Positions 16,063-25,700 of a DNA stretch of 34,749 bases are shown piece after piece. The notes under the pieces are model-generated. The model ran no database searches, was not told the DNA's origin, and saw only the letters and a program-made list of their open reading frames with translations. The position numbers were made by a program, and so were the translations under genes. Source of the stretch: CAYWTS01 sp964461265 (lineage in GTDB: Bacteria > Bacteroidota > Ignavibacteria > Tepidaquicellales > OLB5); assembly GCA_964461265.1 (NCBI GenBank), contig CAYWTS010000023.1:1-34749 (forward strand). Direction: 5' to 3'. The first letter of the stretch is position 1; every line of letters starts with the position of its first letter.

Positions 16063-16109
16063 CAACTTCACCCCCCTGCGCCAAGGCTTCAGTAGCCAGG
16101 CAACTTCAC
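16063..16109. repeat. 29-bp palindromic unit between 9-bp direct repeats
   Basis: CAACTTCAC occurs at 16063-16071 and 16101-16109. Between them is a 29-bp GC-rich unit with the core GCCAAGGCTTCAGTAGCC, related to the insert in the tRNA-like fragment at 15750-15779. The host DNA is itself a CTTCACAA-type repeat, so the direct repeats may be partly pre-existing. Confidence 0.45.
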
Positions 16110-16113
16110 AATT

Positions 16114-17019
16114 TTACATTACTAACCGGTACCAAAGAGGTAAAGTTATCACCGAGAGGAATAATCCCGCCACAACCATCTGGTTTGCAAGACGCGGGTT
16201 CAAACCCGACTGCGATGCCAGAACCGAACCCATTACCATAGGCGGCATAGCCGATTCAATTACACTGACTTTAAACGTAAGCGAAACTGTATTCATGAAG
16301 AAACTGTATAAAAAAAATACTGCTGCCGGTGCAAATATCATTTTGCAGCTTAAACCGCATATCAGCTCCTTAATTTGAAGGTGTTCGGTTTTTATTTTCA
16401 TCTGCATACCAACCGAAATTAATGCGAGTATTATTGTTGGTGCACCAAGCTTGCCAAATACAGCCAATGATATATCGTTATGTCTGATTCCCAAAAGCAG
16501 CATCAGCACAGATACTATAAATGCTGTGAACGAAGGGTATTTTAATAAATCCAGTGCAATTTTTTTTGTTGAATAACTGCCATCCGAGTAGAGCGAGGCA
16601 ACCGTAATGCCAAGTGTTGAAAGAACAAGAAAACTGCCTGCCTGGTCCATAATTACCCCAATCTTCAGTCCTTCTTCACCAAACATTGCAAGCAATACCG
16701 GAAAACCGAGGAATGAAGTATTAGCAAGACCTGCTGTGAGAATTAATGCACCGGTTGTTTTTCTTTCCCACTTTATTATTTTTTCTAAGATTACAAAGAT
16801 TAGAAATGCAAAAAAGAAAATTATCCAAATAGCCATTGCGGGGAAAATAAGCTCTGTACTGAGGTTCAGTTGGGGAATATAGTAAATTGTAAGGGCAGGC
16901 AGAAAAACGTAGATAATTATTGTGTTAAGGAATTTGTGAGAATTTTCAGGAATAAACTTTAATCCTGAAATTACAAAACCGGTAATAATGCATATCGGAA
17001 TTAATATCAGGTCACTCAT
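16114..17019 (-). CDS. AEC family (auxin efflux carrier-type) transporter
   Basis: Inner-membrane secondary transporter of 301 residues, the usual size for bacterial AEC permeases. It has about ten hydrophobic helices arranged as two inverted five-helix halves. Recognisable pieces are FLNTIIIYVFLPALTIYYI near the N-terminus, LTAGLANTSFLGFPVLLAMFG (about 94-114), which is the most conserved AEC loop, and ESAMPPMVMGSVLASQ near 258-273, the matching C-terminal crossover motif. Family members move dicarboxylates, malonate or other weak acids; the substrate here is open. It lies 30 nt after the DUF4292-type gene on the same strand, so the two may be co-transcribed, although their functions are not obviously linked. 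Confidence 0.88.
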   Translation of the reverse strand: MSDLILIPICIITGFVISGLKFIPENSHKFLNTIIIYVFLPALTIYYIPQLNLSTELIFPAMAIWIIFFFAFLIFVILEKIIKWERKTTGALILTAGLANTSFLGFPVLLAMFGEEGLKIGVIMDQAGSFLVLSTLGITVASLYSDGSYSTKKIALDLLKYPSFTAFIVSVLMLLLGIRHNDISLAVFGKLGAPTIILALISVGMQMKIKTEHLQIKELICGLSCKMIFAPAAVFFLYSFFMNTVSLTFKVSVIESAMPPMVMGSVLASQSGLNPRLANQMVVAGLFLSVITLPLWYRLVM

Positions 17020-17049
17020 AAATTAACGTCAATCCAGTGAAGCATCTAT

Positions 17050-17874
17050 CTATTTCCAGACTTTCCGCTGGTAATCGCTTGGTATTGTGATAGTAAAGTA
17101 CAAATTCGATTGGTTCAGGTTTACTTCCTCAAGCTTCAGCTTGAAATATTCACCTTGTTTTGGCCTCCGGATTTCTATGGTTTTAGCATATGAGCCGTTT
17201 CCGTAAGTGCTGAAGTTGGAAAACTCGAATTGTATCAGAACTGAACCCGATTTTCCGTAGTAGGTGTATTTTGTAACAGCATAAGAGCTTTTATCTATCC
17301 AGTACCGGCGTGTTATATTTCCTCTTTTCATAGAAATTATATACTGTCCGGTTTCTTCTGACATAGTCAGGATATCCTTTTTCGAATTAGGTATCCTTAC
17401 CGTGCCTGTAAATGAATTCATCAGGTCATCGAAAGTACATCTTATTTTTGTAAGGCTTCCGATATTTAATATAGAAGATGAGCCTGTAACAGCCTGGTCG
17501 TTTAGATGGTCAAGGAAAACAAATTTCTTCCTGTTAAAGTGACCTTCGGCAGCGTCAATACCCAGCGGTCCTTCTATCTTAAAATAAACATCATCTTTCT
17601 TCTTTGCCTGTATCTCTATTGAACCCGATTCATCCAGCTTTTTTGTTTTTACCTTTATTTCGCCATCTGATTTGATATTATCTATTTCGGCTGAACGCTT
17701 GTTCACCTCGCTGATTATGTCCAGAATCTGTGCTTTTACAGGATCAGTTTCCGTTACCTTAGACGTATCTTCTGTAGTTGTTAATGTTGTATCTTGTTCC
17801 TCCTGTGTATATACTGAGAAACAGAACACGCTGATATTCACAGCTATAGCAAAAAATGTTGTAAAAGTTTTCAT
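17050..17874 (-). CDS. DUF4292/LolB-like exported protein
   Basis: Exported protein of 274 residues with a signal peptide (MKTFTTFFAIAVNISVFCFS) and a short Thr/Glu-rich linker. From about 55 the pattern is that of the DUF4292 family, which has a LolA/LolB-like half-barrel: a start helix AQILDIISEVNKRSAEIDNIKSDGEIKVK, paired strands SIEIQAKKKDDVYFKIEGPLGIDAAEG, the FNRKKFVFLDHL strand, and a C-terminal RRYWIDKSSYAVTKYTYY stretch. In Bacteroidota and Chlorobi such proteins are proposed to help place lipoproteins in the outer membrane, taking the role of the missing LolB. That role is inferred. The signal peptide has a Cys (residue 18) but no good lipobox. It is divergent from alr. Confidence 0.7.
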   Translation of the reverse strand: MKTFTTFFAIAVNISVFCFSVYTQEEQDTTLTTTEDTSKVTETDPVKAQILDIISEVNKRSAEIDNIKSDGEIKVKTKKLDESGSIEIQAKKKDDVYFKIEGPLGIDAAEGHFNRKKFVFLDHLNDQAVTGSSSILNIGSLTKIRCTFDDLMNSFTGTVRIPNSKKDILTMSEETGQYIISMKRGNITRRYWIDKSSYAVTKYTYYGKSGSVLIQFEFSNFSTYGNGSYAKTIEIRRPKQGEYFKLKLEEVNLNQSNLYFTITIPSDYQRKVWK

Positions 17875-18043
17875 AAATTTATTACTGTAAGAAAAGTAAA
17901 TAAATTCTTAAATTGCTTACGGTTTTACTGAAAAATGCAATATTTCGAAACTCCTTAATTTAAACATAGATAAACGAATTGATAAAAGGAATAGCTAAAA
18001 TTACGGGGAGTATATTTTGTATAATGCTTAACATTATTACTGT

Positions 18044-19192
18044 TTGAACCCCACCCGCGCAGAAATAGATTTTTCCAAGCTTGCATTTAACATCCAGCAA
18101 ATAAGAAAGCATTTGCATAAAAATGCCCCTGGCAGGAAAGTGAAAATATGCGGTGTGGTGAAAGCAAATGCATACGGTCACGGACTTGAAGAGGTAAGCA
18201 AAGAACTTGTGGAACTTGGCATTGATTATCTGGGTGTTGCAAACTACGATGAAGCTATAAGACTCAGGAAGCTTATCCCCGATACTCCCATTCTTGTATT
18301 CGGAACGCTTATTCACTCAAAACTCCAGCCCGAAAAATATGTTTCACTTTTATTGCGGTATAATCTTATAGCTACTATTGCTTCGCTTGATACAGCTAAG
18401 TTTCTGAATGAGTACAGCAGTATGCTTAATAAAAAATTTACCGTTCATATAGAGGTAGATACAGGAATGCGGAGAATAGGTTTTGATGTCAAAAGAGCTT
18501 ACAGGAATATCTTACAGATTTGTTCGATGAAAAACCTTGAAGTGGAAGGGATATTTACACACTTTGCTACTGCCGAATCAAAAAGCAAAACGTTTGCAAT
18601 GCTTCAGCTCAATATGTTTAAGGATTTACTTAACCAGCTTAAAAAATCGGGAATAGAGATTCCTGTTGTGCATTCAGCAAACAGCGGTGCAATACTCGAT
18701 TTAAAAGAATCATATTTTAACATGGTTCGCCCAGGATTGTTACTGTATGGCTACTATCCCTCAGATGAAGTTAAGAATAAAATACAGCTGAAACCCATTA
18801 TGAATTTTAAGTCAAAAGTAACTTATATTAAAAAGATAGAAACTCATACAAGTATATCTTACGGGAGAAAATATTTTACACAAAATCCTGCATTTATTGG
18901 GTCTGTACCTGTAGGTTACGGAGATGGGTACTGGCGAACTTTTACCAACCGTTCAAAAGTTATGATTAATAAAAAGTATTACCCGATTGTTGGTGCTATC
19001 ACTATGGACTGGTTAATGGTTAACCTCGGCAAAAAACATAATATACATATTGGCGATGATGTACTGCTTATGGGCTCAGAAAACGGTTTTTCGATTGGTG
19101 CCGATAAGCTTGCAAGAATTGCCGGGACTATCCCCTATGAGATTCTATGTGCGGTTGCAGACAGGGTAAAAAGAATATACGTAAACGGATGA
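18044..19192 (+). CDS. alr: alanine racemase
   Basis: PLP-dependent enzyme (382 residues) that interconverts L- and D-alanine, supplying D-Ala for peptidoglycan. The PLP lysine is Lys40 in VVKANAYGHG, the catalytic tyrosine Tyr273 in SISYGRKY, and the substrate-side loop VDTGMRRIGF lies near 139-147. Length and domain order (N-terminal TIM barrel, C-terminal beta domain) are normal. The start is TTG at 18044: the in-frame TAA at 18029-18031 rules out a longer product, and the protein then begins MNPTRAEIDF, as expected for Alr. An ATG at 18024 is in another frame and stops after seven codons. Its stop overlaps the next start by 4 nt. Confidence 0.93.
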   Translation: MNPTRAEIDFSKLAFNIQQIRKHLHKNAPGRKVKICGVVKANAYGHGLEEVSKELVELGIDYLGVANYDEAIRLRKLIPDTPILVFGTLIHSKLQPEKYVSLLLRYNLIATIASLDTAKFLNEYSSMLNKKFTVHIEVDTGMRRIGFDVKRAYRNILQICSMKNLEVEGIFTHFATAESKSKTFAMLQLNMFKDLLNQLKKSGIEIPVVHSANSGAILDLKESYFNMVRPGLLLYGYYPSDEVKNKIQLKPIMNFKSKVTYIKKIETHTSISYGRKYFTQNPAFIGSVPVGYGDGYWRTFTNRSKVMINKKYYPIVGAITMDWLMVNLGKKHNIHIGDDVLLMGSENGFSIGADKLARIAGTIPYEILCAVADRVKRIYVNG

Positions 19193-20985
19193 ATTTTAAA
19201 AAAGACTACATAAACTATATACTTCATAAGGTACTGCAGTTCAAAACAAATGATGCGGTTCAGTTCAGCCCGATGCTGAATGATGTTATTAATAAAACTA
19301 TTGCAGCGGAAGACCTTTCTAAAATCACTTTTCTGATCGGCAAAACTGCAGGTTTCGAACTGTTGTTTAAATATATTTTGTATATCTCGGATAAGATAGA
19401 TAAATCCCAGGTTTCTGTGGCGAACCTAAAGAATAATTTTGAATATGACGTAGAAACTCTTTCTAAAATATGCAGACAAATAGACTCTAAACTTACAGAG
19501 CAGAAAAAGCAGTTGGTTTTAGAAAGGGAAAAAGAAGCTACAAACATACCGGAAAAGAAAAAAGAAGCTATTAAAATCGACCTCACAGGGGAAACTTCAG
19601 TTCCATATACAGGAGAGGAACTTGCAGCTTCAGCCGAGGCAGGGGAGGAAACTGCTGAAGAATCAATAATGATGTTGGTTGAAAATGAGACTGAAAACCC
19701 CGATAACGAAGAAGTATACAACCTGAGAGAAATATCGGAAACAGTTGAAAAGGCAGGTGAAACTGACGAAGAACTGAATGAAGCCAAAACGGAATTGCCC
19801 CCGTTTGAACCGGTTTCAGAAAAGACTGATTTGCCCCCAGAAGAACGTGAACCAGCTCAAAAAGAAACCTCACATGAAAAATTTACAGAATCAGCTATTC
19901 CTGAAGAGAACCAATTACCCGGTATTAAAACAGTTGCTGAAGAATCAGGGGGAGAACTGCCGGAGATTGAAATTGAAATAAAGGAATCCTTTGAAAGCGA
20001 GACGGTACGCCCGGAACCGCTTGCCAATGAAGTATATTACCGGTTCGAGAATAAGTTTTTCGAAGAGGTAAAAATACTCGAAAAACTGTTTTCACAGGTT
20101 GGTAAAGAGTATTCTGCAGGTTCTCTTAATAAGCTTGGAGATAGAGTGCTGCAGGTGCTTACACAAATTATTGAGATTTCAGCAGAACTGGGGGATCTTT
20201 CCAGGCAGCTTTCACTTGACCTGACTGCCGATATTTTCCATACTATAAATCTTTACTTTACCAAGGCAATTGGTTCACCAGATATCATCACAGGTGACAG
20301 ACTTAAATTAATGGATTCCTCGCTTGCTTTAGTTGTAAGCCTAATAAAAGGGAAAGATTACCTTGATTACGATAGAATAGTCGATAAGATTGTCCAGTTA
20401 AAAGAACAATTGCAAAAACCGACGGAGCAGGGTAAGCAAACACTAATAGCAGAACAATCACGTGAAAAACAACTGCCTCTGAAATCCCTTAGTGAAACTT
20501 CAGAAGGCGTTACTGCAGCAGATGATAAAAAAACAAAATTTACCGGTGTGTTAAGAAAACAAAACATACAGGTTCCAACTCCATCGGTTCAGAAGCCTGC
20601 TGTTGACGATGTTGTATTGTTTAAAATGAAGTATCTCGTTAAAGAATTTGAAAAGAACTTTAAGCATCTCAGCAGCCTGAAAAATGAATACGCGAAGTTT
20701 GAAGCATTGGATGAGATTGATGTTCTGAATAATTCGCTAAGGCTTCTTGCTAAGATATCGGCTTCGGTAAAGTTGTATGATGTATGCAAGCTGGCTGAAG
20801 TATCTTATATTTTTCTCAAGTATCTGAAAGATTACAGGATTGACCTCCTTGACCCTGAGATACAGCAAGTTATAAAGTATATTATTATTTCGTTTAAGAT
20901 GCTGCTTACAGATAAAAAGCCGGATGATTTTGACGTACTGGTTGAATATCTCAATGATCCGGTAAAAATATTTTCAGACTCATAA
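19189..20985 (+). CDS. acidic helical protein of unknown function
   Basis: 598 residues from the ATG at 19189, whose ATGA overlaps the alr stop. Three parts can be seen. A helical N-terminal segment (1-110) ends in basic and acidic coiled-coil sequence (EKKKEAIKIDL). A long Glu-rich, Pro-containing, probably disordered middle (about 115-270) follows. Two similar helical regions come last (about 280-400 and 470-598; FENKFFEEVKILEKLF and LFKMKYLVKEFEKNF). Each helical region could be a four-helix bundle reminiscent of Hpt phosphotransfer domains, but the histidine-containing H-x-x-K-G motif is absent, so phosphotransfer is not supported. No signal peptide or membrane helix. Overlap with alr and a 2-nt gap to manC suggest one transcript and perhaps an envelope-related role. 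Confidence 0.65.
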   Translation: MNFKKDYINYILHKVLQFKTNDAVQFSPMLNDVINKTIAAEDLSKITFLIGKTAGFELLFKYILYISDKIDKSQVSVANLKNNFEYDVETLSKICRQIDSKLTEQKKQLVLEREKEATNIPEKKKEAIKIDLTGETSVPYTGEELAASAEAGEETAEESIMMLVENETENPDNEEVYNLREISETVEKAGETDEELNEAKTELPPFEPVSEKTDLPPEEREPAQKETSHEKFTESAIPEENQLPGIKTVAEESGGELPEIEIEIKESFESETVRPEPLANEVYYRFENKFFEEVKILEKLFSQVGKEYSAGSLNKLGDRVLQVLTQIIEISAELGDLSRQLSLDLTADIFHTINLYFTKAIGSPDIITGDRLKLMDSSLALVVSLIKGKDYLDYDRIVDKIVQLKEQLQKPTEQGKQTLIAEQSREKQLPLKSLSETSEGVTAADDKKTKFTGVLRKQNIQVPTPSVQKPAVDDVVLFKMKYLVKEFEKNFKHLSSLKNEYAKFEALDEIDVLNNSLRLLAKISASVKLYDVCKLAEVSYIFLKYLKDYRIDLLDPEIQQVIKYIIISFKMLLTDKKPDDFDVLVEYLNDPVKIFSDS

Positions 20986-20987
20986 AC

Positions 20988-22085
20988 ATGATGAACAAAT
21001 ATGCAATAATTATGGCTGGGGGAGTCGGTGCAAGGTTTTGGCCATACGGCACTACACGCATACCGAAACAGTTTCTGCCCATTGCAAACTCCTCCGAAAC
21101 AATGATACAACTGACTTTGAAAAGGATTAGTCAGTTGATACCGTATGAGAGGATATTTATTATTACAAATTCACAATATGTAAACGAAGTTAAAAAACAG
21201 GTTCCGCGTGTACCGCTTGGGAATATCGTTGGTGAACCTGCTGGAAGGAACACTGCACCATGTGTTGGATTTGCTGCAACGCTTTTAAAACAATTTGAGG
21301 AAAAAGCCAGGATGATTGTTATCCCGGCTGACCATATGATTGAGAATGTGGATGAGTTCCTTAAAGTTGCTTCAGCAGGACTGGAATTTATAAAAACCAA
21401 TGATGCAATTGTAACTATAGGTATTAATCCAACCCACCCTGAGACAGGTTATGGCTACATTCAATATGTGGAAGATGCTTATATGACAGTGAGCATTAAA
21501 GATGATACAATTGGTGTTTATAAAGTTAAAACATTTGCCGAAAAGCCCTCTGTAGAGACCGCAAAAAGGTTCCTTGAAAGCGGCGACTTCCTCTGGAACA
21601 GCGGTATGTTTATTTTCAGGGCGGATACCATACTTAGTGAAATAAAAAAATCGCTTCCCGATCTTTACCATGAACTGCTGAGAATTGAAAAACAAATCCA
21701 TTCGCCTAACTTCGATGCAGTGCTGAAAAATGTATTTTCGCGGATTAAAAGCATATCGATAGATTACGGCGTAATGGAGAAATCGAACCGTGTCTATGTT
21801 ATTAAAGGTGATTTTGTTTGGAGCGACCTCGGAAGCTGGGATGAAGTGTACAGGCTTAAGAAAAAAGATAAATCGGGGAACATTATACAGGCATCAACCT
21901 TCGTAAAGGATTCTTCCGATAACCTTGTAATTTCACCAAAGGAGTTTGTGGGACTTATTGGCGTTGATGACCTTATTATTATAAATACCAAAGATGGTCT
22001 GCTGGTGTGTAAAAAAGGTAGGTCGCAGGAAGTAAAAGAAATAGTAGATTATTTAAAAAAGAAAGGGCTTTCAGAACATATTTGA
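20988..22085 (+). CDS. manC: mannose-1-phosphate guanylyltransferase
   Basis: Nucleotidyltransferase of 365 residues that makes GDP-mannose from GTP and mannose-1-phosphate for polysaccharide and glycoprotein synthesis. The sugar nucleotidyltransferase signature MAGGVGARFWP...PKQFLPI lies at residues 9-31, with Lys27 in P-K-Q-F. Further family motifs are NTAPCVGFAA near 88-97, VIPADHMI with the metal-binding Asp, GYGYIQY, FAEKPS, LWNSGMFIF and FVWSDLGSWDE. It has the catalytic domain plus a short left-handed helix part and lacks the phosphomannose isomerase fusion of long ManC proteins. ATG at 20988 is followed by a second ATG codon, so the first residue is uncertain by one. It is the last gene of the alr group. 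Confidence 0.9.
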   Translation: MMNKYAIIMAGGVGARFWPYGTTRIPKQFLPIANSSETMIQLTLKRISQLIPYERIFIITNSQYVNEVKKQVPRVPLGNIVGEPAGRNTAPCVGFAATLLKQFEEKARMIVIPADHMIENVDEFLKVASAGLEFIKTNDAIVTIGINPTHPETGYGYIQYVEDAYMTVSIKDDTIGVYKVKTFAEKPSVETAKRFLESGDFLWNSGMFIFRADTILSEIKKSLPDLYHELLRIEKQIHSPNFDAVLKNVFSRIKSISIDYGVMEKSNRVYVIKGDFVWSDLGSWDEVYRLKKKDKSGNIIQASTFVKDSSDNLVISPKEFVGLIGVDDLIIINTKDGLLVCKKGRSQEVKEIVDYLKKKGLSEHI

Positions 22086-22093
22086 AAATCTTT

Positions 22094-22197
22094 AGCACAC
22101 AGATTTTACAGAAAAGACAGATTAACACAGAGAAAAACGAAAAATATTTATATTGCGAATCTGTTACAATCATTTAAATCTGTACAATCTGTGTGCT
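22094..22197. repeat. inverted-repeat element rich in ACAGATT units
   Basis: AGCACACAGATT (22094-22105) and AATCTGTGTGCT (22186-22197) are perfect 12-bp inverted ends. Inside are further ACAGATT and AATCTGT copies in opposite orientations (for example 22117-22123 and 22158-22164), so the whole 104 bp can fold on itself. Similar CACAGATT dyads are frequent between genes in many bacteria. It fills the gap between manC and the epimerase gene. Confidence 0.65.
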
Positions 22198-22224
22198 TAA
22201 TATTAATGTACCTGATATATAATT

Positions 22225-22623
22225 ATGATAAAAAAAATAGCGCACATAGGCATAGCGGTTAAAAACCTGTACACTGCCAAGGAAATATATAAAAAATTAT
22301 TTCAATCAGAGCCTTCTGCAGAAGAAATTGTCGAAGAACAAAAAGTTAAGGTTGTGAAGTTTACGGTAGGGGAATCTACTATCGAATTGCTTGAAGCTAT
22401 TTCACCTGACTCACCGATTTCAAAATTTATTGATAAGAGGGGAGAAGGTATTCACCACATCGCTTATGAAAGTGATGATATAAAAGCCGAACTTGAAAGG
22501 CTTGATGGTGAAGGTTTTGAACTTATAAATAAAGAACCGCGTATCGGTTCCGATAATATGCAGATTGCTTTTATAAAACCTTCATCGGTTAGTGGTGTAC
22601 TTACAGAGGTTTGCCGGCACTGA
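22225..22623 (+). CDS. mce: methylmalonyl-CoA epimerase
   Basis: VOC/glyoxalase-fold enzyme of 132 residues that interconverts (2R)- and (2S)-methylmalonyl-CoA in the propionate/succinate pathway. The metal-site residues expected for the family are visible: His7 in AHIGIAV, Glu54 in TIELLE, the histidine pair 77-78 in GIHHIAYE, and Glu128 at the C-terminal LTEVC. Two beta-alpha-beta-beta-beta modules (1-60 and 72-132) make the normal single-chain length. The partner methylmalonyl-CoA mutase is not in this window. It starts after a dyad-rich repeat and is convergent with the STAND gene. Confidence 0.88.
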   Translation: MIKKIAHIGIAVKNLYTAKEIYKKLFQSEPSAEEIVEEQKVKVVKFTVGESTIELLEAISPDSPISKFIDKRGEGIHHIAYESDDIKAELERLDGEGFELINKEPRIGSDNMQIAFIKPSSVSGVLTEVCRH

Positions 22624-22708
22624 AGCTTGCACTTTTTTTAATGATTACACCGCTGAAAATTCGGATGAGGGGCGGTAACTTTGGCTTCAAGCATTTTACT
22701 TCAGGCTT

Positions 22709-25700
22709 CTATACTTTTAATCTGTTAATTTTTTCTTTAACTCTCTCGGCTTCATTGGTTTCATTCAATTCGCTGTAAATTTTTACGACGTGCTCTAATG
22801 GTTCTTTCATAATTATTTTGAGCCTGTCATCCAGATTTTCATAAGTCTTAGTAACCTGGTTACACAAATTCAGTGATTTTTCTGTCTCACCGGCTTTTAG
22901 GTAACATTCTGCTAAACTGATTATGCATCTCAGATAATCAGGGTTCTTTTCTGTAATTGTTTTTTTCATTATATCAGTTGCTTCTATAAGTAGTTCAATC
23001 GCTTTATTAATATTACCTTTTTTGACATATACCTTTGCCATGTTCTTTAGAGGGTAAGAATAGTGAGGATGGTTTTCACCGAGGGATTTTTTTAAGATTT
23101 CGTATGTTTTTTGGTGAAGAGCAAGTGCCTTATCCAGCTGTCCTATGTTACCATATACTTCAGCAAGGTTATCGAGTGCTACGCCGTAGTGAGGATGGTT
23201 TTCGCCATAAACTTGTTTTAAGATTTCAATTGCTTTTTTATGATATTGTATTGCTTTTTCGTATTGACAGGTTTCAAAATATACAACAGCTAAATTAATC
23301 AGGGATGATGCGTATTCGGTGTGAATTTCACCAGTTGTATTTTTCTTTATTTCCAAGCTTTTTTCATGCAATTCAATAGCCTTGTCAAATTGGCCAATGT
23401 CATTATACAGTATTGCCAGATTATTTAAAACACCTGCATAATCGGGATGATTTTCACCAAGTACATTTTTTCTGATTTCCAATGATTTTTCATAAAGAGG
23501 GATTGCTTCATCAAAATGGCCGGTGTGGTAATAGACACTGCCCAGGCAGTTTAGGGAATGTGCATAAGCCGGATGATTTTCGCCGAGCGCACACTTTCTT
23601 ATATCAATAGCCTTAATAAAAAGTTCAGTAGCTTCAGCATATTTACCCATACTTTGATAAGTTGATGCCAGCCCATTAAGAATTGTTGCGTAATTAGGAT
23701 GGTTTTCGCCAAGAACTTCTTTTGTAATTTTAAGAATTGTCAGAATAAGACAAACTGCTTTTTCATATTCTCCCATGTTTGAGTATACTCCGGCTAAGCT
23801 ATGCATTATATCTACACATGTCATACTTTCCGGACCATACGCTTTTTTTGTAATATCCAGGGATTCTTGATAAAGGGCTATGGCTTTTTTGAATTCGTTT
23901 AAATAGCTGTAAGCAACAGCAAGGTTATACAGTGTAGTAGCGTATTCCGGTGTATTTTCTGTTGATAATTTCTTTTTTATTTCCAAAACCTTTGTATGTA
24001 AAGGAACAGCATCATTATACTTACCCAGGGATGTATATACTTTTCCTAAATTATCGAGCGATTTTGCATACTCAAGATTTACAGCGCCAAAGATTTCCAT
24101 CTTAATATCAAGTGCAAGCTCATTACATGATATGGCTCTCTCAAATAAGCCTAATGTAGTATAACCTTCACTTAAATTGTCCATAATTTCGGCAATATAT
24201 TTATTTTTCTTGCCATCAACATCTTCTATAAGCTTAGCAAGCTCTTCATACAAAGGTATAATAAACTTCCATAACATTGCCTGCCTGAACGGAACGGATC
24301 TTTTTTCAAACCAGCAATATAGCTCTTGTGTTTGGTTATAGTTCCTAGAGTGATAAAAAGCTTCTGTTAATGCTTCATTTTGCTCGTTCGAAATATTTTT
24401 AACATCAACATTTATCAGTTTTGCATCATAGTATTCGAACAGGCATTTATGAGCATCTGTTAATGTTTTCCTGTCCAGCCTCGACTGTAATCCTTCTTTC
24501 ATAAGGTCATGCATTGTAAATATTTCTGCATCCGGTCCTGCATTAATAAATGAAAATCTGCATAGTTCGTTCATTGCAGTTGCCGGGTAGCCGGTGTTGA
24601 ATTTATCGATGAGAAGCTTGAATATTTCCCTGTTCCAAAGCCTTGCAGCCGAGAGGACTTTCAGTGTCTCGATTTCTGTTTTGTCGAGATATGCAAGGAA
24701 GCGGTCTAAAACCTCGAACTGTGTTCTCGCGAAATCATCTGTTTCTGGTGTACGGTTATGGATATTCTTTATCTGGGAGTATGTATCTGCTGCAAGCGTA
24801 AGATAATATGGAACGCCCTTGCTCGTTTCGATAATTATTTTCCTTAGGTTTTCATCTTCAATACCGCAGGAACAAAGGAACTTTTCAGAAATTTCATCGG
24901 TAAATCCCATGATGTTATACTGAACAAGGTAATCATCCCACTGCTTATCCCACTCGCTCCACCTTAATTTATCCCTGCTGCATATTACCCATACCGGCTG
25001 GGGGAGGTGCGCAACAAGCTCTCTTACCCATTCGTCTTGTAATAAATATCCGCTGTTTGTTTGTGCATGTTTATATAATGCCTGGTAGCTATCAATTACT
25101 ATAACACATTGCTTATTGTTGCTGCTTAAATAATCCTTCAGGTCGGAGGCAAAAAACATAGGCAACCGGTCAAGTATATCTTTAGCTTCAAGTTCCGGCA
25201 GGTTATATAATTCCTTTTGGCCGCGTTTTGTCCACCATTCCTTAAAATGCTTATGACCTTTTAAAACAGTTCTTGTGATTCCGGGTATTAATCCGACCAG
25301 CGGAAGGCTTCCAAGTATGGCTACCAAGCTGCCAACTACCATGCTTTCATCCATTAAAGGGAAGTTATGCTTGTTAATAGGAGTCTGCGGATGGGTTTTC
25401 TTCCAGTAAACAGCGTAGGCAATCTCGAAAGACGGGAAATGAATTTTATAATTATCCCTGAACCACTTCCTCAAATAGTATAGAGCTGTTTCTTCCTGCC
25501 GGTAAACTGCTAAATCAAAGTCAAGTGAGGCACTGACGGTGTTTCTGTAGTCTTTGTTAATTATTCTTGCCAGTTCTTTTCTAAGGGATGTTTTACCAAT
25601 GCCGCCTACACCGTAAAAGACCAGCACGTTGTGTTTATCATGCCTGTTGCTGTTGAGTGCCGAAAGAAAAGTATTAATGAAAAATTCCCTGTTGGTAAAC

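Noticed and set aside
16185..16222. GCGGGTTCAAACCCG-like T-arm sequence, possible tRNA 3' half
   Set aside because: It lies inside the well-conserved end of the AEC transporter coding region (SQSGLNPRLANQM on the other strand), with no acceptor or anticodon stem nearby.
23000..24180. Regular spacing of similar DNA segments that might suggest a tandem or CRISPR-like repeat
   Set aside because: The 126-bp period equals the 42-residue TPR unit and the copies diverge at DNA level; no spacers or palindromic repeats. No CRISPR array was seen anywhere in the window.
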